From assembly GCF_049943335.1 (NCBI RefSeq), contig NZ_JBNFVY010000001.1:62001-126000 (forward strand): a stretch of DNA of 64,000 nt, read 5' to 3'. The translations under genes were made by a program, and so were the position numbers. This DNA is from JBNFVY01 sp049943335 (GTDB lineage: Bacteria > Pseudomonadota > Alphaproteobacteria > Rhodobacterales > Rhodobacteraceae). The notes under the pieces were generated by a model. That model saw only the letters and a list, made by a program, of their open reading frames with translations, was not told the DNA's origin and did no database searches. Of this stretch, positions 16,416-24,530 are shown one piece after another (position 1 is the stretch's first letter; the number at the start of each line of letters is the position of its first letter).

Positions 16416-17842
16416 TTCGCCTTGGCGCCAAGGTTCAGCGCATCGCGCAGGGCAATCAGATGCTCGGGTGTGGCGGCATCGTCTGAATCGCGCGTCAGCG
16501 ACCAATAGGAATTATGGGTCGCAAACCCGTCTTCCAGCACCGCGATATCGCGCACACCAGACACGACGCGATCATTGATCGGCATCCCGAATTGCTCGCC
16601 CACTGGCCCGGATACGATGTCGCCCTTGATGATGAATTCATGGGGGGAAAACAGGTTCGTCCACTTGGTATAGGCGAACAGCGCGGCGTGATGGGGTATT
16701 CGCGGATCTTCCAGCGAACTGCCATCGCCGATCCGGGCGATCGGGCCGGTGCGATAGCCAACGTGATGCAGCCCGGTTTTGCGATCACGTTCGGGGATCG
16801 GCGGACAGGTCGGCAGCACGCGCCGCATCTGTTGCGCACGCAGATCGTCCAGATCTTCGGCCATCAGGAATTCCGCGTGCGTCAAGGGCGATCCCAAGGT
16901 CACGAAATCGGTCACCCGCCAAGGATGGCCTTGCGCGGCAAGTTCTTTGGCGGCTGACTCTTGCGCGGCTTGAAACGCATCGATGCTCCATTCTTCTTGC
17001 GCCGCGCCCTCGCCAACCGGCAGCCCCGCGGCGGATTGGATCAGATGTTCCAGCTTGGCGCGCGCCGGCTGCTTCATCTTGGCCTTGGTGGTGACCGGAA
17101 GCGCGTCGTTCATCCGGGCCCAGGTGTGGGTCAGGATGTCATAGGCAACAATCGTACCCAGCGAATGGGCAACGACGATCACGCGGTCATAGACCGGCTT
17201 GTCGTCCTCATCGACCTCGCGCAAAAGCCCTTCGAGCAGTTCCACCCCCTTTTCGCGTATTTCCTGCCTGCGGGCGACGTTGACCGGCAGCGGCTTTACA
17301 TACCGCGCCACATCGCCAAAACGCTTGACCAACACGCTGGATACGAACCAGCCGCCGATGACCGCAATGGCCGCCTTGAACAGTCGCCCCAACGGCGATT
17401 CAGGGCCTGAATCGGCAACGATAGAGTCGATTGCAAAGGCCAGTAGAATGATCGACACGATCCACAGCGCCACCCAGGCCAGGCGGACACTTGGCGGCAC
17501 GCGGGTCACCGGATTGCGCAAGAGCAGGCCCATGATCCAGCCACGCACATGCTCAAACGTGGTGCCGTGCATCAGGTGCGCCCAATAGTATTCGTAAAAG
17601 TCGGTGTTATACCCGCCATCGGTTTTTTCGGTCGTGATCCGGCGCAGTTCAAAACTGCGGTTGCGCCGATCCGGTTTGCCCCAGCTCTTGTTGATGGTCC
17701 GCTCGCCGCCTGTTTCGGCATCCGGCCGGTTCGCTGCGATCAGCGACTTGTCATGTGTCCACACAGCATCGACAAAGGTTGAAAGCGTTTGCATGGGGAC
17801 TTGTTCGCCCATGCCGTGGATGACGACGACAGCCTGTTTCAA
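16412..17842 (-). CDS. Lipase-like alpha/beta hydrolase with two internal membrane helices
   Basis: The 476-residue protein starts at a TTG with an AGGAGG site 6 nt upstream; an earlier in-frame TTG (17863) would place that site inside the gene. It opens with a hydrolase strand and oxyanion-type motif (AVVVIHGMGEQVPM). Two membrane helices follow, about residues 119-143 (WVALWIVSIILLAFAIDSIV) and 154-173 (FKAAIAVIGGWFVSSVLVK). The nucleophile elbow is VVAHSLGTIVAYD with Ser227. A late His (near KTGLHHVGYR or LFSPHEF) could complete a triad. The active site would be cytoplasmic or at the membrane face. It converges on the HNH gene with a 4-nt overlap. Substrate is unknown; a phospholipase-type effector is possible but unproven. 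Confidence 0.65.
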   Translation of the reverse strand: MKQAVVVIHGMGEQVPMQTLSTFVDAVWTHDKSLIAANRPDAETGGERTINKSWGKPDRRNRSFELRRITTEKTDGGYNTDFYEYYWAHLMHGTTFEHVRGWIMGLLLRNPVTRVPPSVRLAWVALWIVSIILLAFAIDSIVADSGPESPLGRLFKAAIAVIGGWFVSSVLVKRFGDVARYVKPLPVNVARRQEIREKGVELLEGLLREVDEDDKPVYDRVIVVAHSLGTIVAYDILTHTWARMNDALPVTTKAKMKQPARAKLEHLIQSAAGLPVGEGAAQEEWSIDAFQAAQESAAKELAAQGHPWRVTDFVTLGSPLTHAEFLMAEDLDDLRAQQMRRVLPTCPPIPERDRKTGLHHVGYRTGPIARIGDGSSLEDPRIPHHAALFAYTKWTNLFSPHEFIIKGDIVSGPVGEQFGMPINDRVVSGVRDIAVLEDGFATHNSYWSLTRDSDDAATPEHLIALRDALNLGAKAN

Positions 17843-18003
17843 AAGGAACCTCCTAACGTTCAAGTCTAGTTTACCACCTTGGCCTACTCTAGGGAAATTC
17901 CGCGTTCGATCGACCGGGCCTGCCGCGTTGATTGACCTGACACCAAGGATCGTTAGTCTATGCGCAAATCTGGGATATACCGGAACAAGAACGAGCAGTC
18001 TTG

Positions 18004-20250
18004 ATGACCCACCCGGTCTTTATACATGAGACCTTGCGCCATCGGACCATCGGCCCGGTGACCCTGTTGGCTGCCCTTTCGACGCCGCAAATCGATGGGC
18101 AGGGCTATCGGTTGTTCTTCAAGTCCGGCGATCCGCTCAACCATTTCCAACCCGGACCTGGCGTCAGTTTCGACGATATCCGTTCGGTCGGGAATGCGCC
18201 CTATCTGCAGGGCAGCTTTCGCGACACGCTTTCGATCCACGTCGAAGGTAATCTTGCTGAAATCGACCCTAACACGCCGGAAACTGATCTTTTTGCCGGG
18301 CTGAACGTGGCGCTGGCGGTTGTGAATGGCGAAACTGCAGACACGATCAGGGGCTGGCTTGACTACCACGCCAAGACGCATGCGCTGAACGGGGCAGTAT
18401 TGATCAGCCGTCTTGCGCCCGACCAAAACGACGCCCTGGCGGCTGCGTTGCAGGACCTGGCCGAAACCGATCCCCGGATCAAGCGCCTGGCCCTCATCGA
18501 TGCTGATTGCCCCCTGGGCCAACCGGGCTTGCCGCCTGAAGCACATCCGTTCAACGTACCCGGCGCGCCGGGCAAAGACCGGATGGACATCCCCGGCGCC
18601 GATCCGTGGCGCGCGCCTTTTGCGGATGTTCTGCTATATGAATATCTGCGTCACCGGTATCTTGATCGCGCGCGCGCGGTCGCGAACATCGATGTCTACG
18701 ATCTGATCCTGCCGCTCAAATCGGGCACGGTATTCGATTGCGCGGTCGGATCAACGTCGGGCGCGGTTCAGTTGGTCGGCCAACAGGTCTATCCCTGGCG
18801 GGTGCGCAAGGGTGATGATCCCGGTTTCGCCGACCACATCTGCCGACAGTTCGATGCGACATCGCACAGGCGCCGCTGGTGCGTCGCCCCGGCGGGTGCT
18901 GGGCCCCAGTCTGTATGGCGCCTGATCCGCGTCGTCGGCACCGCGCCGCAGACCGACGAAGTGGCCGGGTTCATCCGCTGCATGTCCCTGCGCCACCCTG
19001 AAGCGAATGTCTCGCGCATTGTGCCCAAGTCGTCGCTGATCGAAGACCCCCGGCTGTTGTCCTTCCAAAAACGCTACTTTGATGCTGATCCGGTGCGCAT
19101 GCCCGTCGAAAAAGCGGCAAAATCAGACCCTGACGCGCGCAAAACCGCCATTGTCACGACGATGAAAAACGAAGGCCCGTTCATCATGGAATGGCTGGCC
19201 TATCACCGGGCCATCGGCGTGTCGGACTTTTTGGTCTATACGAACGATTGCACGGACGGCACCGATACGATGCTGCAATTGCTTCAGGACAAGAGGCTGG
19301 TCCAGCACCGCGAAAACCCGTTCCGCAACACCGATCTGAAACCGCAACATGCCGCGCTTCAGGCCGCCGAAAGCGAACCTGCGATTACCGGCGCCGATTG
19401 GGCCATCTGCATGGATGTCGATGAATTCATCACCATTCATTGCGGCGACGGGACGCTGAATGCGCTCTATGACGCGGTGGGCGACGCGAACATGATTTCG
19501 CTGACCTGGCGCTTGTTCGGCAACAACGATGTGCATGAATTCGAAGATCGGTTCATTTGCGAGCAGTTTACCCGCTGTGCCCCGCAATTCGCCCGCAAAC
19601 CGCATCAGGCATGGGGTTTCAAGACACTTTTCCGCAACATCGGCATTTTCAAGAAACTGGGTGTGCATCGCCCCAAGGGTCTCAAACCGCAAAGGTGGGA
19701 GGAAATTCATTGGGTCAATGGATCGGGCAAGGAATTGCCGCCCCAGGTGTTTCGAAACGCATGGCGTTCCACCACCGACACCTATGGCTATGACCTGGTG
19801 ACGCTGAACCACTATGCGGTCCGGTCGGCGGAAAGCTTTCTGGTCAAACGCGACCGCGGGCGCGTCAATCACGTCGATCGCGATCAGGGCCTGGCCTATT
19901 GGTTTCGCATGAACAACAACGCCGAAGAAAATCGGTCAATCCATCGCACCTTGCCTGCGGCCAAAGCCGAATTTGACCGCTTGATGCAAGACCCCGACAT
20001 CCGCGCCGCGCATGAGTTTTCGGTCGCGCAGCACCGCGCCAAGATCGACGCCCTGCGCGCCACGGAAAATTACGCCAGGTTCTATGGGGAACTGTGCAGC
20101 CCGCGCATGGAAAAACTGTCCCGCATGCATCAGCATTTCGGCGCGAACGTGTTTTTGGGCGGCCCCGAAACCGTGCCCGACGACATCGTCGCCAAGGACC
20201 CGGACGAGGATTTCTTTTTCACGGTCGAACGCACGGAAACTGCCCACTAG
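18004..20250 (+). CDS. Large glycosyltransferase, family-2-like (Glyco_tranf_2_4 / GT92-like C-terminal half)
   Basis: The 748-residue protein has a C-terminal half (about residues 375-650) typical of bacterial GT2-like enzymes of the Glyco_tranf_2_4 group: KTAIVTTMKNEGPFIMEWLA, YHRAIGVSDFLVYTNDCTDG, and the acidic metal/nucleotide-binding motif MDVDEF. Conserved WGFKTLFRN and LNHYAVRSAESFLVKRDRG come later. The N-terminal 350 residues contain a weaker transferase-like region (IKRLALIDADCPLG) and may be a second, diverged glycosyltransferase module. No membrane segment is evident, so it is probably cytoplasmic. An in-frame TTG precedes the ATG by one codon. It heads a rightward run with two surface-polysaccharide-type genes. 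Confidence 0.7.
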   Translation: MTHPVFIHETLRHRTIGPVTLLAALSTPQIDGQGYRLFFKSGDPLNHFQPGPGVSFDDIRSVGNAPYLQGSFRDTLSIHVEGNLAEIDPNTPETDLFAGLNVALAVVNGETADTIRGWLDYHAKTHALNGAVLISRLAPDQNDALAAALQDLAETDPRIKRLALIDADCPLGQPGLPPEAHPFNVPGAPGKDRMDIPGADPWRAPFADVLLYEYLRHRYLDRARAVANIDVYDLILPLKSGTVFDCAVGSTSGAVQLVGQQVYPWRVRKGDDPGFADHICRQFDATSHRRRWCVAPAGAGPQSVWRLIRVVGTAPQTDEVAGFIRCMSLRHPEANVSRIVPKSSLIEDPRLLSFQKRYFDADPVRMPVEKAAKSDPDARKTAIVTTMKNEGPFIMEWLAYHRAIGVSDFLVYTNDCTDGTDTMLQLLQDKRLVQHRENPFRNTDLKPQHAALQAAESEPAITGADWAICMDVDEFITIHCGDGTLNALYDAVGDANMISLTWRLFGNNDVHEFEDRFICEQFTRCAPQFARKPHQAWGFKTLFRNIGIFKKLGVHRPKGLKPQRWEEIHWVNGSGKELPPQVFRNAWRSTTDTYGYDLVTLNHYAVRSAESFLVKRDRGRVNHVDRDQGLAYWFRMNNNAEENRSIHRTLPAAKAEFDRLMQDPDIRAAHEFSVAQHRAKIDALRATENYARFYGELCSPRMEKLSRMHQHFGANVFLGGPETVPDDIVAKDPDEDFFFTVERTETAH

Positions 20251-20326
20251 GGCGTTTTAGGCGTTTGGTGATGAAACTGCGCGAAAATACGTGTAGAAAG
20301 ACAAAAACGAGCAGGATATCGGCGAA

Positions 20327-21343
20327 ATGGCGGACCTTCCGAATATTGCAAGCCTCTGGATCGGCGGGCAACTGTCGTGGCTGGAGCAGTTGTGCCTGAA
20401 AAGCTTTGCCGACGCGGGTCACCGAACGACGCTCTATTCCTATGATCCCATTGCCAATACGCCCGACGGTGTGATCAACGAAAGCGCGCATGATATCTTT
20501 CCCGCAACACCGATGCACCGACATGCGCGCACCGGCAGCCCGGCCATCCATGCGGATCTATTCCGCCTGAACATGCTGAAAAAGACCGACAACATCTGGG
20601 TCGACGCAGACATGTACTGTTACCGCCCCTTCGCCTTTGACACGCCCTTTGTCTACGGCTGGGAAAAGCCGGGGTTGGTATGCAACGCTGTTCTGGGCCT
20701 GCCCCCCGAAAGCAAGGCTCTGACTGCCATGCTTGAATTTTTCGAAGACGAATATGCCATTGGCCCGTGGCTGAAACCCTGGCAACAGCGCGAACTTCAG
20801 GGCGAAAAAGACGCCGGCAATCCGGTGCATATGACCGCGCAGAACTGGGGCTTTACGGGGCCGGCCGCTGTCACGCATTTTCTGATCGAAACGGGGGAAA
20901 TTGATCATGCCCTGCCCGAAAGCGCCTTTTACCCGATCAGCTTCAAGGAACGAAACCACCTGATCCTGTCCCGCTTCAAGCCCGAAGAAAAGATGGCCGA
21001 CACCTATGGCGTTCATTTCTGGGCCCGGCGCATGAAACCGCGGCTAGAGGAAAAGGAAAACGGCACGCCGCGGCGTGGATCGTTCATGGAGGCGCTGATC
21101 CGCAAACATGGCATCGACACGGATGCCGCGCCGATCCCCAAGAAAATCGTCAAGAAAAATCCCAACACCGCCGATCCGGAATTTTGCGCCCAGATCGCGC
21201 TTGAGGCGCTCAGCAGCGATGCATCGCCCGAGGCATTGTCGCGCAAATATCTGGTCGAAACCAAGTTCGTGAAAGACTGCGCGCAAACCCTGCGCGATGC
21301 GGCGCCAACCGTGTTCGCCCATTACCTGGATGCAGCCGAATGA
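20327..21343 (+). CDS. DXD-motif glycosyltransferase (Gly_transf_sug-like)
   Basis: The 338-residue protein resembles the capsular polysaccharide/GT32-like group that contains a DXD sugar-binding region. It starts IASLWIGGQLSWLEQLCLKS with FADAGHRTTLYSYD, continues HADLFRLNMLKKTDNIWVDA, and places the motif DADMYCYRPF where the metal-binding DXD is expected. A later NWGFTGPAAVTHFL fits the family. The last 80 residues are a helical extension of unknown role. It lies 76 nt after the large glycosyltransferase, and its stop overlaps the next gene's ATG, so the three genes are likely cotranscribed. Donor and acceptor sugars cannot be inferred. Confidence 0.7.
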   Translation: MADLPNIASLWIGGQLSWLEQLCLKSFADAGHRTTLYSYDPIANTPDGVINESAHDIFPATPMHRHARTGSPAIHADLFRLNMLKKTDNIWVDADMYCYRPFAFDTPFVYGWEKPGLVCNAVLGLPPESKALTAMLEFFEDEYAIGPWLKPWQQRELQGEKDAGNPVHMTAQNWGFTGPAAVTHFLIETGEIDHALPESAFYPISFKERNHLILSRFKPEEKMADTYGVHFWARRMKPRLEEKENGTPRRGSFMEALIRKHGIDTDAAPIPKKIVKKNPNTADPEFCAQIALEALSSDASPEALSRKYLVETKFVKDCAQTLRDAAPTVFAHYLDAAE

Positions 21344-22242
21344 TGGATGGCGGGGCCGAACTCAGCCAGGACGAATGGCAATCTGAGCTTGCCGAAATCG
21401 GCGCAAGGGAAGGCTTTTTCGAACGGTTGGGCGACCAGCATTCGGCCCTGTTCGTGGATCGGGGCAGCACCCTGATCGTCAGTTTCGAAAACCTCGACCA
21501 CGTGTACGAGGGCGCGCGGATGCCATGGGGCTATGGCTTTGTCGAAAGCCGGGGCTGGTCGATGCTGGGCATGATGGCCCATGACTGGACATGGTATCGC
21601 GATGACGCGGTATACGACTTTTTCGATCGGCTGGCCGACGAAGGGTTCTTTGACCGGTTCGACCGGGTGGTCTTTTATGGCGCGTCGATGGGCGGCTATG
21701 CGGCCTGCGTGTTTTCAGCCGCCGCGCCCGGATCGACCGTCGTCGCCATTTCCCCCCAAGCGACCCTGTCGCGCGACGTGGCCAGTTGGGAAACCCGGTA
21801 TCGCAAGGCGTGGCGCCGGGATTTTACCGGCCGCTACGCCTATGCCCCCGACATGGTCGCGGCGGCGGACAAAGTGCATATCTTCTACGACCCGCTGATG
21901 GGGCTGGATGCCATGCATGCCGCGCTATTTCGCGGCGACAACATCGCGAAATATGCCTGCCGCTTCATGGGGCACCGGATTGCGTCTCTGTGGCTGTTGA
22001 TCGGGGCGCTCAAGCCGGTGGTCGCGGGGTGCGTCGATGGCACCATGACCCCGGCGCAATTCTATACGCTGGTGCGCAAACGCCGTGACCTGCCGCGCTA
22101 TCAACGCGAAACCCTGGACCGTCTGCAGGCCCGCAACAGGCCCGATCTGGTGGCCTACTACTGTCAGGCTGTCATCAACCGGCGCCGCGCCCCCAAGTTC
22201 CGCCGGGCAATGATCGATGCCAAGGCCAAACTGGGCCGCTGA
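21340..22242 (+). CDS. Alpha/beta-hydrolase-like protein linked to glycosyltransferases
   Basis: This 300-residue protein has a serine-hydrolase elbow VVFYGASMGGYAACVFS and an upstream strand STLIVSFENLDHVYE, giving an alpha/beta-hydrolase fold. Relatives in this bacterial group have sometimes been labelled phosphoadenosine phosphosulfate reductases, but I see no PAPS-reductase motif or catalytic Cys motif. A possible acid is in KVHIFYDPLMGLDA; a likely His is in AKYACRFMGHRIAS. The C-terminal quarter is basic and helical. Translational overlap (ATGA) with the preceding glycosyltransferase suggests work on the same glycan, for example as a deacylase, but this is inference. It ends directly against convergent tesB. 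Confidence 0.6.
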   Translation: MMDGGAELSQDEWQSELAEIGAREGFFERLGDQHSALFVDRGSTLIVSFENLDHVYEGARMPWGYGFVESRGWSMLGMMAHDWTWYRDDAVYDFFDRLADEGFFDRFDRVVFYGASMGGYAACVFSAAAPGSTVVAISPQATLSRDVASWETRYRKAWRRDFTGRYAYAPDMVAAADKVHIFYDPLMGLDAMHAALFRGDNIAKYACRFMGHRIASLWLLIGALKPVVAGCVDGTMTPAQFYTLVRKRRDLPRYQRETLDRLQARNRPDLVAYYCQAVINRRRAPKFRRAMIDAKAKLGR

Positions 22243-23139
22243 TCACGCTTTGTGCGTCGTGTGCCGTACCAGACCTTCTTGCGCGACATTGGCAACAAGC
22301 TGCCCGTCACGGGTGTAAATGCGCCCGCGCGCAAGGCCACGCGCCCCGCCCGACCACGGGCTGTCCATTGCATAGAGCATCCAGTCATCCATGCGAAAAT
22401 CCTGGTGAATCCACAGTGCGTGATCGAGACTGGCGAACTGCATGTCCACATCCGCAAAGGTCTTGCCATGGGGCGAGGATACCGCGCCAAGCAGCCCCAT
22501 ATCCGACGTATAGGCCAACGCGGCGCGATGCAGCTTGGGATCATTTCCGATCGGCCCCTTGGTGCGGAACCAGACATGCTGCACGGGGGGGTGCGGATCG
22601 GTCACGAATGGCGCAAGCAATTCTGTCGGGCGCAATTCGACGGGGCGGTTAAAGCGCATGAACCGCAACAGATGGGGGGGCAACTTGTCCTTGTAGCGCT
22701 CGGCCAACTGGTCTTCGCTTTCCAGATCCTCTGGCGGGGGCACGTCAGGCATGTCGTCCTGGTGGTGAAACCCGGCTTCGGGGGTATGAAAGGACGTCGC
22801 AAAGTTCAAAATGGGCCGACCCTGCTGAATGGCAATGACCCGGCGCGTTGCGAATGAGCGGCCATCGAAATCGCGTTCCACCTGATAAAGCACAGGTTTC
22901 GTCGCGTCCCCGGGACGCATGAAATAGGCATGCATTGAATGGCATTCGCGGTCGTCTTCGATCGTCGCGGTCGCGGCCATCATTGCTTGGCCGATGATCT
23001 GGCCGCCGAATACACGGCCTTCGCCGTCGGGCGTGGCGATGCCACTGAAAAAATTCCGTTCAACTGGTTCAACTGACAAAATCCGGACCAGACGATCCGC
23101 CATTTCCCGCGCCGTCGGAAGCTGCTCTGTGTCGTTCAT
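22243..23139 (-). CDS. tesB: Acyl-CoA thioesterase II TesB
   Basis: TesB hydrolyses medium- to long-chain acyl-CoA to free fatty acid and CoA in the cytosol. The 298-residue protein has a double hot-dog fold. Key regions are NFFSGIATPDGEGRVFGGQI, the conserved HSMHAYFMRPGDA, the C-terminal ASLDHALWIHQDFR with its Asp, and GRIYTRDGQLVANVAQEGLV. An in-frame GTG (23169) would add 10 residues; the ATG at 23139 matches the usual family start better. It is a single gene transcribed against the polysaccharide cluster, with no spacer between the two stop codons. Confidence 0.9.
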   Translation of the reverse strand: MNDTEQLPTAREMADRLVRILSVEPVERNFFSGIATPDGEGRVFGGQIIGQAMMAATATIEDDRECHSMHAYFMRPGDATKPVLYQVERDFDGRSFATRRVIAIQQGRPILNFATSFHTPEAGFHHQDDMPDVPPPEDLESEDQLAERYKDKLPPHLLRFMRFNRPVELRPTELLAPFVTDPHPPVQHVWFRTKGPIGNDPKLHRAALAYTSDMGLLGAVSSPHGKTFADVDMQFASLDHALWIHQDFRMDDWMLYAMDSPWSGGARGLARGRIYTRDGQLVANVAQEGLVRHTTHKA

Positions 23140-23365
23140 TCTCGCTTGCGCCCTTTCATGATCGTGCACGCCAGTTTCTCAGGTTGCGCGCACGGGGACA
23201 AGGGCCCGCGCGTACCGCCCGCCGATCAGCGCTGTGGGCCGCAACGCACGATGCCCTCAACGGCTGGTAACGTTAACCCCCTACAACTGCCTCCGATAGT
23301 TCGAGCCACAGGCCCCGGTCATGCAGCGCGTGGCGCCCGGCCATCGCCCAAACAGGAGTGTTGAA

Positions 23366-23632
23366 ATGAAAAATCCATTCGAAAACCGTGCGTTGCCGCT
23401 GAACGGGCCAGCACACGATATTTTGCCCGTCATCCCCGATGATGGAACCGATCTGCCGGAAGTGGCTGTCGCGCTCTATGTCGAAAGCGGTGGCACCATC
23501 ACGTTCAACACCGTCAAGGGGGCCGTGCGCACCGTCAGCGTTTCCGACTTTGCCATCCTGCCCGTCGGCGTGTCGCGCGTTCAGGCGACCGGCACAACAG
23601 CTTCGGGCATCCATGCATTGATGGTGTCGTAA
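23366..23632 (+). CDS. ghsA: Gene transfer agent head-spike base protein (GhsA / RCAP_rcc01079 type)
   Basis: The 88-residue protein has the pattern of the spike base protein of the Rhodobacter capsulatus gene transfer agent: NPFENRALPLNGPAHDILPV, then PDDGTDLPEVAVALYVESGG, TVSVSDFAILPVGVSRV and ATGTTASGIHALMVS. In R. capsulatus this protein carries the head spikes that help GTA particles bind capsule-bearing recipients, and it is encoded away from the main GTA cluster. CAGGAG lies 8 nt before the ATG. The stop overlaps the start of the next gene (TAATG), a tight pair matching rcc01079-rcc01080. The call is from recognised sequence; no other GTA gene is in the window. Confidence 0.75.
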   Translation: MKNPFENRALPLNGPAHDILPVIPDDGTDLPEVAVALYVESGGTITFNTVKGAVRTVSVSDFAILPVGVSRVQATGTTASGIHALMVS

Positions 23633-24510
23633 TGATCGGAACAAGCTTCGGCATATCGACACTGGCCCTGCACGCATCGCACGGCACGATCACGCCCCCG
23701 ACAGTCACCGTATTCAATTTCACCGCCGGAACCCTGCCCGCTGGCGTGTCGCTCAGCCGTGCGTCTACGGCCACGTATTTCAACGCGTCCGGCGTACTTG
23801 CGACGGCCGCTGCGCACAGCGCACGTTTCGATCATGATCCCCAGACGCTGGACGCCAAGGGCCTGCTGGTCGAAGGGGGCACGACAAACCTGATCGCGCA
23901 ATCGTCGGATTTGTCGACATCGGCCTGGGTCAAGAACGCCTTTACCCCGTCGCAAAACAGCGATGTCGCGCCCGATGGCAGCGCCGTGGGGGGCTGGGAC
24001 TTTGGGTCGGGCTATGCCTTTTGCGGCATGTCCACCACTTCGGGTGTGCCCCACACGGCATCGTTCTGGGTCAAGGCCAATCAGAACTGCACCATCGGCC
24101 TGCGCGCCTGCGGCACGTCCGGTTCAGACACCGAAGACGTCGCCCTGACCACCTCGTGGACGCGGATCTCGCGCACGGCAACGCCGGCCTCGGACGCGCC
24201 CAAGTTCCTGCTTGAAAACCGCTCGGGTCAAGGCTTTGGCGTGAGCGGTCTGGAAGTGTTCATCTGGGGTGTGCAGGTTGAACTGGGCACGGTTCCCAGC
24301 AGCTATGTTGCCACCTCTGGATCGCCCGTTTCGCGCGCCAGTGACACTGCTGGCATTTCAGGTGTGAACGGCGTGTTTGACGTGTTGGTGCGCTATGCAA
24401 ACGGCACGTCGGCCACGTTGCAGGATCAGGCGGTGTCCGACGGCTGGTGGCCGGCGCAATCCAGCGCCTGGATCACATCGATCGAATTGCACCCCCAAGG
24501 CTCTCTGTGA
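23632..24510 (+). CDS. ghsB: GTA head-spike fibre protein (GhsB / phage head spike fibre domain type)
   Basis: The 292-residue protein follows ghsA with a one-base overlap. It begins like many phage/GTA spike fibres with VFNFTAGTLPAGVSLSRAST, followed by ATYFNASGVLATAAAHSARF, a segment common in phage head-fibre and adhesin proteins. The central region (about residues 95-235) is Ser/Thr/Gly-rich with carbohydrate-binding-module-like strands (SAVGGWDFGSGYAF, PHTASFWVKANQNCTIGLRA, VFIWGVQVELGTVPSSYV). The short C-terminal domain is probably the exposed tip. The expected role is contact with recipient surface polysaccharide. It faces dxs, with a hairpin around its stop codon. Confidence 0.7.
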   Translation: MIGTSFGISTLALHASHGTITPPTVTVFNFTAGTLPAGVSLSRASTATYFNASGVLATAAAHSARFDHDPQTLDAKGLLVEGGTTNLIAQSSDLSTSAWVKNAFTPSQNSDVAPDGSAVGGWDFGSGYAFCGMSTTSGVPHTASFWVKANQNCTIGLRACGTSGSDTEDVALTTSWTRISRTATPASDAPKFLLENRSGQGFGVSGLEVFIWGVQVELGTVPSSYVATSGSPVSRASDTAGISGVNGVFDVLVRYANGTSATLQDQAVSDGWWPAQSSAWITSIELHPQGSL

Positions 24511-24526
24511 TCCGGCCCCTGGGGGT
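24490..24526. terminator. Hairpin at ghsB/dxs convergent ends
   Basis: CACCCCCA (from 24490) pairs with TGGGGGTG (ending near 24526), with additional partial pairing inside. The hairpin spans the ghsB stop codon and sits just before the dxs stop on the other strand. No long T-run is present, so it is only a plausible bidirectional terminator. Confidence 0.35.
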
Positions 24527-24530
24527 GATT

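Noticed and set aside
21340..22242. Phosphoadenosine phosphosulfate reductase
   Set aside because: A label sometimes seen on relatives, but the sequence has a GASMGG hydrolase elbow and no PAPS-reductase Cys or nucleotide motif.
23366..24510. Prophage remnant
   Set aside because: The pair matches the GTA head-spike genes, which are normally isolated from the main cluster; no integrase, capsid or terminase is nearby.
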